Notes: generated by a model from the sequence alone, not told the origin. A stretch of DNA of 64,000 nucleotides from Hyphodiscus hymeniophilus (GCA_016508695.1 VNKQ01000008.1:682001-746000); one strand, 5' to 3'. Numbered from the stretch's first letter, positions 10,892 to 21,798 are shown. Numbers and translations are program-made.

Positions 10892-11803
10892 ATTAATTAC
10901 TAGTTAGCCATTTAAACTCATTCTGACTTTTACATGTTCATTTTCCCGTTGAGCCCTAGTTGAAAAGCATTCGAAAGTATCGCAGCCCAATGTCCCTAGC
11001 GTTCATTACAAGTCTAATAAAAAGCTCTTGATATTACTCTCTTTCTCGCACCAAGCTTTTCCAGGTTGCCATGCCAATAAGCCAAAGCTAGTAAAATTAT
11101 GAATACGTAGTTTGACCACAGGATCAGCAGCTTTCATTCTTGCTTCTTTAATTCAATCGTCCTTACCGTGTCTGAGGGCCCAGCCAGTTATGGATCGTTC
11201 ACCGGTAAGAAATATCAGACGATGTGGTTTCGTGGGGCCCCACGAAATTGTTGAGCTACATCTTCCCAAGAGACGCGAGAGATGCGACGACGCCACACCG
11301 AGTTCACGAGCCGCTTGTTCGTCCCACTACTGCTTTTCTGCAAAATCAAATGCATCTAAAGTCGAAAGGTACTCTGCCGTTAGCGGGTGGATCGGGATCT
11401 TGCGACTTGTGACCTACATGGCATGGAGAAAGGCAGTAACATGCGACCCGTTCTCGGTAACGTCGTCAACAGTTCATGTTCTGGACCCGATCTCCATTCC
11501 CACCGGGTCAATCATCCGTCTTTCCTATCTTCTAGCAGTGGACCAACGTTACAGATGCTTGCCTCGTGTAACCCTGTCTATATGCTAACGTGGCTGGCTC
11601 CTCTCTTTCTGGTCTGACGGTCTGCCCTCGGCTATTCTGTCTCAGCATGGGTATCATTTGGTTTCTCCAAACATTTTCTTCTGAGATATGGATTGGGAGC
11701 TATCAGATTTCTTGAGCTTTACCATCAAGAGCATGCCAATTCTGGAATTACAGGTGTAAATTTCTCAGCACTCATTGTTTACACTGCATTGTTCTGGGGT
11801 TCA
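10892..11803. promoter_or_regulatory. Intergenic region upstream of acyl-CoA synthetase
   Basis: A 912-bp gap between tandem genes. It holds the perfect palindrome at 11228-11247 and no frame with recognisable protein features. A 158-codon open frame at 11112-11588 has an unlikely composition and was not called. Confidence 0.5.
11228..11247. promoter_or_regulatory. Perfect 20-bp palindrome, candidate operator
   Basis: TTTCGTGGGG is followed directly by CCCCACGAAA: ten-base arms with no spacer and no mismatch. It lies 557 bp before the acyl-CoA synthetase start. GTGGGG in each arm also fits the CreA consensus SYGGRG. A dimeric regulator site is the simplest reading; a transcript hairpin without a loop is less likely. 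Confidence 0.45.
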
Positions 11804-13951
11804 ATGAATAAAATGAGTTCGTTCACAGCATCTCAGAATTTCCAACAGGCAAATGAGCAAGATCAACTCACGCTGGTCGAGCAGACGCATCGCCTCTCTG
11901 TTATACGAGGTCCCTCACATCCCCCTTTGACAAATCTCACATTTGGAGAGCTTACACGGCGACAAAGCCAAAAACATGCCGAAAGAGTGGCTGTCATTTC
12001 GCAACACCAAAACGATGTTATCACGTACTCACAGCTTCACAAGCGCAGCGATGATCTTGCTAAAGGCATGCTTGCTATGGGGATAAAGCGCCAAGATAGA
12101 GTAGCAGTCTTACTTGGGAATCGCTCAGAATATGTATATGTAAGTATGTCACTCCATTTCCTGATCATTGATTGAGTTCATTGGTATTGAGGGAAAGCTA
12201 ATACTCTTATAAGTTGCTCTTAGCATGCGCAAAGATAGGAGCAGTCATTACCTTACTGAACTATGCGTATTCTCATACTGAAATTCTCTCTGCGCTTTCA
12301 ACTACAAGTAAGTAAGCAACAAACATACACTCTGTCAGACGTTCTCTAAGCATGATATATAGAGCCAAGATTACTTTTCACCACTCTTGGGTCAAGCAGA
12401 TATGATTATCGGCCGTGTCTGGCGCAACTAGAGCGACAAAATCCCTCCTTACAAAAAGTCATCCTTCTACACGATACTAGCGGGGTACATCCCTACCAGG
12501 AGTGTTCTCCCTTTTTAAGCAATCTTTCAAGCTTGCTTGAATTGGGAAGGAGTCATCATCTTGATTGGGACTCCCTTGAGAAGACCCTCTCGGACACGGA
12601 CATACTCAACCTGCAATTTACCTCTGGAAGCACTGGTGCACCGAAGGCAGCGGCACTCACGCATCACGGCATGATGAACTGTGCGAGATATATTGGAATG
12701 AATATGGATATAAGGAGAGAGGATAAAGTGGTTATACCGGTTCCCCTATTTCACGCATTTGGTTTCATCATAGGTATACTAGCACCTATGTTTTCGAGAC
12801 AAGGCTTACTAATGATGTTAAAGGTTTATGCACAAATCTCGTTCAGGGAGCAGCTACTGTTTTACCATCCGAGTACTTCGATGCGGCTTTAACGCTACGC
12901 GCAGTCGAGAAATACCACTGTACTGGGTTATACGGAGTCACTACGATGTTCATCGATCAACTTTCACACCCTGATTTCTCACGAACGCAACGATCTTCGT
13001 TGAGGTATGAGCCAAATCACTAAAAGCGCTGGAATGTAGAATCCTCACTAATTCTGGGCCTGCAGATTCGGACTCATGGCAGGCTCGGCGATGCCGGAAG
13101 AGCTGCTCATGCGTGTCACTACTAGATTCCCCATCCCTAATATCTACACAAACTGGGGCATGACGGAGCTGTCATCAATCGCAACAATGACCTCTGCAAG
13201 TGATCCGATTTCCAAGAAACAAAAGACAGCGGGAAAACTCTTGCCAAATCTAACAGCGAAGATCGTGGCTCCTAATACCGGTACCGTACTTCCATGGGGT
13301 ACCAGGGGCGAGATCGTGGTCAGTGGGTTCAGTGTCATGCACTCGTACTTCGAGGATGTTGACAGGACAGTGAGTACCATAAGACATCATGCTGAGGATT
13401 CTGAGCTCGACATAAGTGACAACGCAAGACCAAGAAGATGGATGCATACTGGGGATGAGGGATATATAGATGAGGACGGCTACCTGGTCGTCACTGGCCG
13501 CATCAAAGATCTCATAATACGCGGTGGTGAGAACATAGCCCCCCTAGAGATCGAGGCGCGACTGTTTGAACATCCTGCCATCAAGCAAGCTTGTGTATTC
13601 GGAATCCCAAACGAGAGGTATGGCGAGGTCGTCGCTGCATTCCTAGAACTGGAAGATGGGATGACAAGACCGTCCAATGAGGAAATTCGAGAGTGGGTTC
13701 GAGGAACGCTGTCGAGGTTTAAAGTCCCTGTGAGGACATGGTGGCTTGGAGATGTGAAGAGCGGATGCCCTTTGGAGTGGCCCAAGACTGCGAATGGGAA
13801 AGTACGGAAGAAGGATATCCGAGAGATTGGAGAGAGTGAGTCACTTCTTTATGTATCCTTAATCCAGCCACGGCATCGCTAACCCTAAGTTATAGAACTG
13901 GCACAAGAAGGTGCAATACGTGAGGAGCCACGTCTTCGAGAGAGGCTGTGA
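11804..13951 (+). CDS. Acyl-CoA synthetase, ACSF2-like AMP-binding enzyme
   Basis: Six exons, 11804-12139, 12214-12307, 12363-12773, 12824-13004, 13066-13835 and 13896-13951, give 615 residues with phases agreeing throughout. The first in-frame ATG is at 11804, with a second at 11813. Adenylation signatures are clear: phosphate loop '[14 protein letters not shown]' near residue 228, 'NWGMTELSS', '[13 protein letters not shown]', '[14 protein letters not shown]' and the C-terminal Lys motif '[13 protein letters not shown]'. The enzyme activates a carboxylic acid with ATP and CoA through an acyl-adenylate. The overall pattern is that of the medium-chain ACSF2 group rather than acetyl-CoA synthetase. 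No strong peroxisomal PTS1 is seen; the C-terminus ends in Arg-Leu. In this group it could activate the acid released by the hydrolase, which is inference from neighbours. Confidence 0.93.
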
Positions 13952-14582
13952 GCTGTATACTTGAGCTAGGGGAGGATTACGCTGACATTACTCTGCGGCG
14001 AGAAAAGAGTATTATCTGCTTGATAAGCCTAAAATACAATGATTCCAGCCTGATCTCATAGATAGTTTATCTTTCAAATGAAGCCTAGGCAGTTAGCTAG
14101 CAAATCCCTACAATAACGAGGGAGTAAGAACTATTTACTTTATGCGAAGTTAATCCCCTTTCTTAAAAATCCGATGTATGTATGGTAAGGTAGTTCTCTT
14201 CTTTACATAACATGAGGCAGAAAGTTTGGCTGGCGATGCAATTTGGGAAAGGAAAAGCCTCGCACTTATCCTCGCAAGCAGCCTTGTGGTACAACACTGT
14301 ACGCGGTGTTGGCTGGGCATACAGCATCGAAGGTGCTGTACAGTACTGTAGGAGGCACGTGCACCAACACTCACCCATCTGCTCCTTCCTCCTTTACACA
14401 CGTCACCAAGGTCCACAAGATATCTTCGCTGTCTTACTTTCCTTCAAATCTATCTCTTCTCTCTGACGTCTTTAACGTCTTTTACCGTCACCATTTGTAC
14501 AAATTGAGACAACAGCTCTTCTTTCCAGCCTTTTGAATCAAGCTCTTCTTCAATAACACTGGAATCCGAATCAACAGCCATC
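13952..14582. promoter_or_regulatory. Intergenic region with CTGTAC palindromes and CT-rich leader
   Basis: A 631-bp gap between tandem genes. It contains the palindrome at 14339-14350 and a long pyrimidine-rich stretch (about 14370-14530), typical of a fungal core promoter or 5' leader, before the ATG at 14583. No gene is seen. Confidence 0.5.
14336..14351. repeat. Overlapping CTGTAC palindromes
   Basis: The 16 bases read CTGTACAGTACTGTAG. They contain the perfect 12-bp palindrome TACAGTACTGTA (14339-14350) overlapping CTGTACAG. Similar units are at 19812-19838. Confidence 0.5.
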
Positions 14583-15332
14583 ATGGCAGAAGCACCATCG
14601 ATGCCTGGTCGAATCTACAATCCTGGGGCGGCACCCTACATCACAGAGACAGCTCTCGAAGTCATCGCTGTCGATATCCAGTTGAAAGTTTCACAACCGC
14701 AAAACATTCGAGGGAACCTCTTCCGCAAAGCCATCAAATTTACATTGCTCGGTTTCGCTGCCTTAGCCATCCTAGCTGTCATCATCTGCTGGTCGTTCCT
14801 CATGTACTCCGTCCATATGGCCTTGGATATCCGCGCGTATCGAAACCCGAGATACGAGTTCAAAAAATGGCGGAAAAGAATAATGATCTTCATGCTGTCT
14901 CTTTCGTTGTTGGAGATATCATTGCTCGGTGTTCAGATGTGGAAGGCTTATCAAGAAGGCTCTGTTGAAGCCTTGCATTTGAGTCCTCTCAGGTGGATGC
15001 AATATTTCAGGCACTCGCTGCTTTGGGGAGTTCTGGTTGCGGAGATCTTGAGCCTGAGAATCTATACGAGATACGTAGATGGGTGGCTTGAGAGACTGGA
15101 ATGGCAGAAGACAGAGAAGGATGGAATGGACGAGGCCGAGAAGGGCTTATTGGGAAGAAACGTCGAGCACGAGAAGGAAGTCGAAGCAAAAAAAGAGGAA
15201 ATGATTCAGGACAAATCTCCTGTAGAGGAAGCTGAGGAAGGCGTACCAACGGAAGAAGTATTGTCAGAGAAGGTAGTCAGGGAAGCCGTGGAAAATATCC
15301 TTCCGAAGGAGATCGATATTACGGTGGATTAG
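14583..15332 (+). CDS. Small membrane protein of unknown function
   Basis: A single exon of 249 residues with ATG in good context (CATCATGGC). I do not recognise a family. A hydrophobic segment at about residues 50-75 ('LLGFAALAILAVIICWSFL'), a second near 100-118 ('MIFMLSLSLLEISLLGV') and a weaker third near 140-155 suggest two or three membrane spans. The last 80 residues are strongly acidic and lysine-rich, rich in Glu-Glu and Glu-Lys pairs, and likely disordered or coiled. The topology resembles small fungal plasma-membrane or ER proteins, but no function should be assigned. It lies between the catabolic group and the housekeeping block. Confidence 0.8.
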   Translation: MAEAPSMPGRIYNPGAAPYITETALEVIAVDIQLKVSQPQNIRGNLFRKAIKFTLLGFAALAILAVIICWSFLMYSVHMALDIRAYRNPRYEFKKWRKRIMIFMLSLSLLEISLLGVQMWKAYQEGSVEALHLSPLRWMQYFRHSLLWGVLVAEILSLRIYTRYVDGWLERLEWQKTEKDGMDEAEKGLLGRNVEHEKEVEAKKEEMIQDKSPVEEAEEGVPTEEVLSEKVVREAVENILPKEIDITVD

Positions 15333-16101
15333 AAGCAGTAATGTTAAGTCCCAAGGGAACTTATGTATGAGAACGCCGTGCATTTCGACACCAGCAAGCG
15401 GGTGGTACCAAGGGGAACACGAAGACGAAGTGAGCCCAGTCTTGTGGAATGTCATGCATTTGCAGATGGAGTCTTTTATTCTTTTACTTTTCAATGTTAG
15501 ACATCAGCCAACCAAAAGAACGACCAAAAAAGAGTTCTGGTCGAGTGGGGGGATCCAAATGTCGGTGTTAGGCCTTACTCTGAACACTTCCTATTCACAA
15601 AAGAGGCACAGTATCACTGGACTAGGATGCGGGTATGGGTGTTTCATGCAGTGTGAACTGTGAATGCTGCTTGCTGGATGCCCTAATTGGCAGGTAGATA
15701 GCTTACCATTGATTCTCAAAGCAGCCAAGCCGTGAGTCCAGTCGGTCATTGAGTCGGTGTACACGAGAGAGCTTCTTGGTAAGAGAGAGAATAAAGTGAG
15801 GACGTTAAAGATGCATGGACGGATATTAATGAAAGCCACCTCAGAATTGCGATTTGAGATTCTCCCAGCATTCCGAAACGCTGTATTATCACAATTGTTG
15901 GAACTCAGACACTTGTACAGTGCCTTCCCTCCTTCCCTCATCCTCCCCTGAGGTAGGAACAGGAGCCGCCGGGTATTTCCAGGGGCTGATTTTAGGCGAC
16001 GGGGAAACTTTTCAGCGGCCCCGCAGAAAAAATACCTGACCCGACTCGAAAATACAAGCAATATACTCCTACCTCACGCATAACGCACAACAACGCACAG
16101 A
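15333..16101. other. Intergenic region, nothing recognised
   Basis: A 769-bp gap between tandem genes. Frames on the minus strand reach 156 codons, but their composition is unconvincing and they overlap the likely RRP8 promoter. No RNA gene or repeat was found. Confidence 0.5.
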
Positions 16102-17645
16102 ATGTTTGCAGTTCCAGGCTGGTCCGTATCATCGAGCGCGTTGAAAACTCAGACTCTCGAGCTCTCAACTCCCATCGGTAATTCCACACCGAAAGAAATA
16201 GCAGCCTCCACCGAAAGCGCCCCATCAGCAGACAAGAAACGCAAGCGGACTGGTAGCGGCAGGTCAAAAGTCCGCGATGTGAATGCCACGAACCTGGCTG
16301 ATTTATGGGAGACTGTGATTGAGGGGAAGACCAAACCGAAGAGTGCAAAGCGTGAGGAGAAGAGGCAGAAGATTGGAACGGAGTATGGCGGGATTGAGGA
16401 GATTAAGGATGAGGGGTTGCTATTGAATGGAGATGCGGAGGCACTAGGGGGGAAAGGAAGAAGGGGAAGAAGAAAGAGAAGACGTTGAAGCAGAAGCGTC
16501 GCGAAAAGAAAGAGAAGGCTGCTCTCGAATCAACGGACGCAAAATCCACCATAGAACCCTCGACCAAAGCCACGGCTGCTGCTGCTCCTCCTCCTCTCAA
16601 ACCCACCGCCACCTTAACACCTCTCCAGGTAACTATGCGCCAAAAACTCATCTCAGCTCGTTTCCGCCATCTGAACCAAACGCTCTACACCACACCCTCA
16701 GCGCATTCCCTCGAGCTCTTCACCTCAAACCCAGAAATGTTCACCGAATACCACGAAGGCTTCAGAAGACAAGTTGAAGTATGGCCCGAGAACCCCGTCT
16801 CCAATTATATTACAACAATCAAGATACGAGGGAAAGTTCGCGGTCCTCACCGAAAAGCAAAACCCTCTGATACGAAATCCGAAGATGAGGTCGTCCCACC
16901 CCTCCCAAGGACTGAGACCTTTTGTACCATCGCCGACCTAGGCTGTGGTGATGCGGGTCTAGCATCAGGTCTGCAACCTTCCCTCAAGAAATTAAAAGTC
17001 AAGATTCATTCCTTCGATCTACAATCCCCCTCTCCTCTGGTCACCAAGGCAGATATCGCAAACCTGCCTCTCGAGGATGGAAGCGTCGATGTAGCGATAT
17101 TCTGCCTCGCCCTCATGGGGACAAACTGGGTAAATTTCATCGAAGAAGCCTTCCGCATCCTACGCTGGAAAGGTGAGTTATGGGTAGCTGAGATCAAGAG
17201 CCGTTTCGGCCGAGTCGGAGGAGGCAAAAACAAACGTGTTGAGCATAGTGTCGGAAACCGAGTCAAGAATTCTAAGCCCGATCAAAACAGAAAAGCGTCG
17301 AAGAAGGCGGAGGAAGATCAAGAAACCCTCGACCTTGCAGTCGAAGTTGACGGCGAGACCGCGAAAGAGGAAACAGACGTCTCGGCGTTTGTGGAGGTGC
17401 TGAGGAAGAGAGGATTTGTACTACATGGGGAGGTCGATCTAAGGAATCGCATGTTTGTTAAGATGTGCTTCTTAAAGGCTGCTACGCCAATCAAGGGGAA
17501 GGGTGTCCCGATTCCAAAGGGCATGGCGGAGATGGGTCTCGAGACATGGACAAAGAAGCCTAAAGGGAAGTTCATCGAAGAGGACGAGACCAAGGTAGGG
17601 AGTGAGGCTGCGGTGTTGAAACCTTGTGTCTATAAGTTGAGGTAG
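16102..17645 (+). CDS. RRP8: Ribosomal RNA-processing protein 8 (25S rRNA m1A methyltransferase), frame break or 65-nt intron
   Basis: The N-terminus 'MFAVPGWSVSSSAL' and the 'VTMRQKLISARFRHLNQTLY' block are RRP8 hallmarks. The Rossmann-like domain follows with the SAM motif 'IADLGCGDAG' (near residues 255-264), then 'KFHSFDLQ'-like and 'VDVAIFCLALMGTNW' segments. RRP8 is a nucleolar enzyme that methylates N1 of an adenosine in 25S rRNA. The N-terminal third is lysine-rich, as usual. The frame from 16102 closes at 16488, while the rest lies in another frame from about 16449. Two repairs work: a GT-AG intron 16383-16447 (65 nt), giving 492 residues, or one missing G in the six-G run 16447-16452. 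Similar G/C-run breaks in DDI1 and the orotate enzyme favour the second. The identity is secure; the break is not resolved. Confidence 0.92.
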
Positions 17646-18118
17646 ATACCGGGGTAGTTGTGTCTACTGTGTGTGTCTTGCAGATGTGCATGGTACAGAA
17701 ACAGCAAATAGCAAGTCAGAATAACAACGTGTCAAGCTACATATTAGGAATTCACGCTCAAATGGAGGAAGCCTTGTCCATGAGGTATCTGCAAAGGTCA
17801 TTTTCTCGCATACCTCTCAGTTCTTGCTGTGTTGGTTTGAGAGTGGTTAGTGCGGTACATGAGGGAAGTGCAAGCGGTTGAGGCTCCCGATAATATAGTG
17901 AGAAACTACTGAGTGGACGTTGATTTATTCGTCACTAATTATGTGAAGAGAACTATGCAAAGCTGGCAAACTTGGATCATGTGAACGCCAGGTCCCTGCC
18001 CACCATGCGACCAAAAGGGCATGCTTCCTCTTATGCTATCTATCCATACGCCGTCCATCCATATCACCAGATCATATGCTGCCACTACCAATCAGTCCCC
18101 GATTCACGTTCTAAACAC
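17646..18118. other. Convergent intergenic region
   Basis: 473 bp between the ends of RRP8 and DDI1, expected to hold both 3' untranslated regions. No gene, repeat or RNA is seen. Confidence 0.5.
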
Positions 18119-19492
18119 CTATCCCTGGAAAAGGAGACCAGCAGCATATTCCACATTCCCTCCACAGGCTGCCAATGCATTAACGGCTTCTTCTCTGGAA
18201 AATCCCAACGCAACAAGCTGATCAACCGATTCTTGCGGGAAGGTCGGCGGAGCCTGAGCAGGTGGTCGTGCCGCAGCTGCTGGGGCTGGGGTGACAGAAG
18301 GTGTAGCGCTCGAAGTCGAAGGCCCAGAGACGACTCCCGAACGCCCACCAATCGTCGTTCCACCCGGACCAGCAACCTTGGGCTCCTCTGCCCTCTCTTC
18401 CTCCATATTCTTCGGGATATCCGCCTCGCCCAAAAATGACACCTCCACACCCTGAATGACCAGCTTGTCTCTCGAGAGGTCTATGCATGCTTGGTGGCGC
18501 TTCAACATGTCCAAGCCGAGTAACAAGTCCACGTCTTTGCCTTCCATGACGGTAAAGCTGCAAGGTAGAAACATAGAGCCGATTTTGATCTGGGCTGAGT
18601 GCACTCGACCCAGGATCGCTGCGGTTCCTACACCACGGGCAATCCCTGCGAATCTCTTATCTACCAGTCTCATTATACCACAAGCTTCGGCGCAGGCGGG
18701 GGACATGATCGTAGCTTGTGCACCAGAGTCCACAAATGCCTTGACTTTATGATCGTTGACCTCTACATCGATGTAGAGCATGTGAACTCTTCCAAATACT
18801 ACCTCCAGTCAGTCGCATCCATCCAAACCGCAGCAGCGAACTCACCTTCTGGATTATGCTCAATAGCATTCTGCAAATTCTCCTGCACTCTCTCCTCCCG
18901 AATCATCTCCGCAATCCGCATTTGGGCATCAATGTCAAATGGATCTGCATTGAGGTCCGCAATGTGCTGTCTCCTCCTATTTTGCTCGTCCCTTTCCTGG
19001 TCCTGCATCCGCTGCAACGCCTGAGCAAACAGCTCGGGATTTTCAATCACTCGCGCCAACTCCGGCCTTTGACTGACAGCCTGTGCTCTCATCTCGGGGT
19101 TTCCCAAGAGCTGAAGACGGATTGTCTCAGGATCTGGATATCCTCCCCGCGCCTGTGTGTTTGCTTGGCGCGCTGGTTGGGGAGCTGCGGCGGGACGAGA
19201 GGTGTCTCGGACGTGGAGGGCTAACATCTCGCCATCACCAATGCTGAGCTGCTCCATGGTTTTGGACTCGTCGCTCAGCAGTTGACCGTTGTGGTAGAGG
19301 TGTTGGGAGGTTTTGGGAATTTGGGATTCGGCTTGCACGGAGTCTTTGAGAGTGGCAACGGTGGTGTCGGGGGGATCTCAAGGGAGAGGAGGTCGCCATC
19401 TTCGTGTGTAGGAGCGGTGATGGTTAGGGTGATGCGCCTAAGATGTAAGTCAGCAAGTGATCTTGTAGTTGATTGGGATGAGACACGGACAT
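18119..19492 (-). CDS. DDI1: DNA damage-inducible protein 1 (ubiquitin-receptor aspartyl protease), with frame break
   Basis: Three exons: 19492-19485 (only 8 nt, ATGTCCGT), 19437-18846 and 18798-18119. Domains in order are an N-terminal ubiquitin-like fold ('RITLTITAP', '[20 protein letters not shown]'), a helical linker, a retropepsin-like domain with active site Asp224 in '[13 protein letters not shown]', and a C-terminal UBA domain ('[20 protein letters not shown]'). DDI1 is a proteasome shuttle and ubiquitin-dependent protease. The six-G run on the plus strand at 19369-19374 is one base short: the frame before it reads 'LLSLEIPP', the frame after it '[12 protein letters not shown]'. Adding one base joins them and makes the exon 2 to exon 3 phase correct, giving 426 residues. 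A homopolymer error is more likely than a pseudogene, because everything downstream is intact. Confidence 0.93.
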
Positions 19493-19811
19493 TTTGAAGA
19501 TTGGCCGGGGAGCAAAGGTAAGTCTTGGTTCGCTTTGAGGATGTGGTCGAGTTTGAAGAGATGCGGGAATCTTGCAGGCGGGGAGATTGTTGGAAGAAGT
19601 CAAGACAAGGATCTCGATTTATCGGGAGAATGGGGACGAAGATGCAACAGGTGACATAATCTCGAGTTCGTAAGTACCTTAATAACTCGGACTTTGAAGA
19701 GGCGGAAAGCAGCAGCCCTGGCTGAGGTATCGAAGGTTTGTGTGGATGACGAGGAGGGAGGTTGCCTCTGCCAGCCGCGTTTCAGAGCGAGGCTGTGTAT
19801 GGGCCGGTGAG

Positions 19812-19838
19812 TACTGTACTGTACCGTACCGTACAGTA
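19812..19838. repeat. TACTGTAC/CCGTAC repeat array
   Basis: Two GTACTGTAC-type units followed by two CCGTAC units and TACAGTA. The array is rich in self-complementary steps and is related to the palindrome at 14336-14351. It lies about 320 bp before the DDI1 start. Confidence 0.5.
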
Positions 19839-20524
19839 ACTGTATGAGTTGTGTTGTTGAGTGGTGGTGGAGGCAAACAAACAACGGATTTCTGTGGAAG
19901 AGGAAAGAAAGCAGAACATATAACAGGACTTGATTGCAGCTCATGGGCACCTTTGATATGGTTGATTATGTCATTATGTCATTTTTCCTTGAATGCATCT
20001 AAGTGATCCAAACACAATACATACAATACAATACGCAAAGCTCGAAGCTTCCCTTACTTACATAATTACATTCAGTTATATCAAACCCGCGGCGGTAAAT
20101 CCATGGGGATTTCCATGCGATGGAGCTCTCCTGCTGTCCTCCTGCATAATAAATCTCCGGGAGTGACGATACGAGCAGCATTACTGTACGCGGGAGACAC
20201 ATGGACTGTCTGTCACAGTGTTACGGTAATTCCGAATGATTGTTACTGTTACGCGAGAAGCAGAAGGGGAATCTTGAAGCCGCATCTTCTATTGTCTCTT
20301 CCCTTCTCTCGTTTCGTCTCTTCTCTTCTCTCGTAAAGGTCTAGACAGACAGATTATATAGTATCTGCGTTGCTTCTTCGTGGTGTACTCGGGTATGGCA
20401 TCGGGCACATGACGCACTGACGAGGCTGCTGGCTGTCTCCCTCTACTCTATCCCTCTAACGAACGGAAAGTGTGGCTGCTCCCCCTCCCGATCCAGAACC
20501 CTGATTGACCAAATTGTGGCGCCC

Positions 20525-20540
20525 ACTTACTTACTTACTT
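20525..20540. repeat. (ACTT)4 microsatellite
   Basis: Four perfect copies of ACTT in the leader region upstream of the acetyltransferase gene. Confidence 0.6.
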
Positions 20541-20785
20541 ATTACTTGACAACCACTCCATCTCACCACGTCTAAACTGAACTGCTGCGCCAGTCTGCCT
20601 GCTTTGGCTCTGTCATTCTCTTCTTGTTCTCTCCTTCTCCCATTCATTCTCTCAACCTTCATCGTCTGAACCCCTTCAAAACATCACGACTAGGTCGACC
20701 GCTCATCATACTGCAGACCCCGCAAGGCTGACGGGAACCCATTGAACCCTCACCTTCCCCCACAACAACAACAACACCAGCAACC

Positions 20786-21798
20786 ATGCCACGAGACCTG
20801 GACCCCGAGAAGTCAGCTCCCGTAGCATTGACTGAGAGTCCCGGCAAGGTACCCTCTTCGCCAGATCCCTCGAAGCCCAAAGACAAAGACAGTTCTCCCC
20901 AGCCACAAAAAGAATTCATCATCATCCCGCACGACCAGCAATACAGCGATCCCACAAATCTGCATCCCTACACACGCCCCCTCACCATCTCTGACCTCGA
21001 TTCTGTAGTCGCGCTCGAGAATGCTTCTTTCGAAGATCCGAGTGAACGAGCTACGAGAGAGAAGGTATGTTTTTATGATGAGAGCAGCGCGCACACGTGA
21101 TCAACTACTGTATGGAGAACATGCAATGGAATGAAGCTGACGGTGCATAGTTCATCTACAGATTGAACAAATGCAACGAGCTGTGCCTGGGTATCTTCTG
21201 CACCGTTGTCCCAGATTCAGGGATCACGGCAGAAACTATCCCCACAGGCCATCCCGTTGAGACCAGTCGTCCGAATGGAGCAATTTGCGTCTTGATAGGT
21301 CACGTTGTGGCAGCAAAGACCAACGATCTTTCTGCTACGGATAAATCGATGGATTTTCCTAAAGATTGGGACTCTGAGCATCCTTCGAAGTCGGATCTGG
21401 GTCATCAGGAAGCAGGCAGGACGATTGTGTTGCATTCTGTGGCTGTTTTGCCGCAGTTCCAGGGAAGAGGCTTGGGGAGAGTTCTCTTGCAGGCTTATAT
21501 CCAGCAGATGAATGGTGCCGGGATTGCGGATAGATTGGTTTTGATTGCTCATGATGTAAGCTCCTTTTCGGTCGTTCGAGGTTTGAAATGTTAATCCTCT
21601 ATAGCATAAGGTGGGGTGGTATGAGAGATTTGGCTTCCAAAATAGAGGTCGGAGTAAGGCGCAGTTTGGTGGTGGTGAATGGTATGATATGGTGAGTTCA
21701 CTCTTCAGCTATGTAACATCTTCTAGATATATAACAGCTACTGATGAGATTAGGTATATGAGCTGAAGTCATTGGAGCCACGGGCAACATACGGCTAA
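20786..21798 (+). CDS. GNAT N-acetyltransferase, arylalkylamine/polyamine type
   Basis: Four exons, 20786-21064, 21151-21555, 21605-21691 and 21754-21798, give 271 residues; all introns are GT-AG in phase 0. After a disordered Pro/Ser/Lys-rich leader of about 60 residues comes a GNAT fold: 'TISDLDSVVALENASF', the acetyl-CoA loop 'QFQGRGLGRVLL' near residue 196, then 'RLVLIAHD' and 'VGWYERFGFQNRG'. Layout and length match fungal relatives of yeast Paa1 and animal AANAT. The reaction would be acetyl transfer from acetyl-CoA to an aromatic amine or polyamine in the cytosol. The acceptor is not determined. The gene converges on the orotate phosphoribosyltransferase gene, with 226 bp between stops. 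Confidence 0.9.

Larger units (their letters stand above)
19493..20785. promoter_or_regulatory. Divergent promoter between DDI1 and acetyltransferase
   Basis: 1293 bp between two divergent start codons. It contains the GTAC-rich array 19812-19838, an (ACTT)4 tract at 20525-20540 and a strongly pyrimidine-rich leader (about 20570-20660) before the ATG at 20786. Short open frames here have no recognisable features. Confidence 0.5.

Noticed and set aside
11112..11588. 158-codon plus-strand open frame upstream of the acyl-CoA synthetase
   Set aside because: Composition rich in Ser, Arg and Cys without domain pattern. It overlaps the palindrome and the likely promoter.
15591..16061. 156-codon minus-strand frame
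   Set aside because: No recognisable features. It overlaps the RRP8 promoter and starts without a good context.
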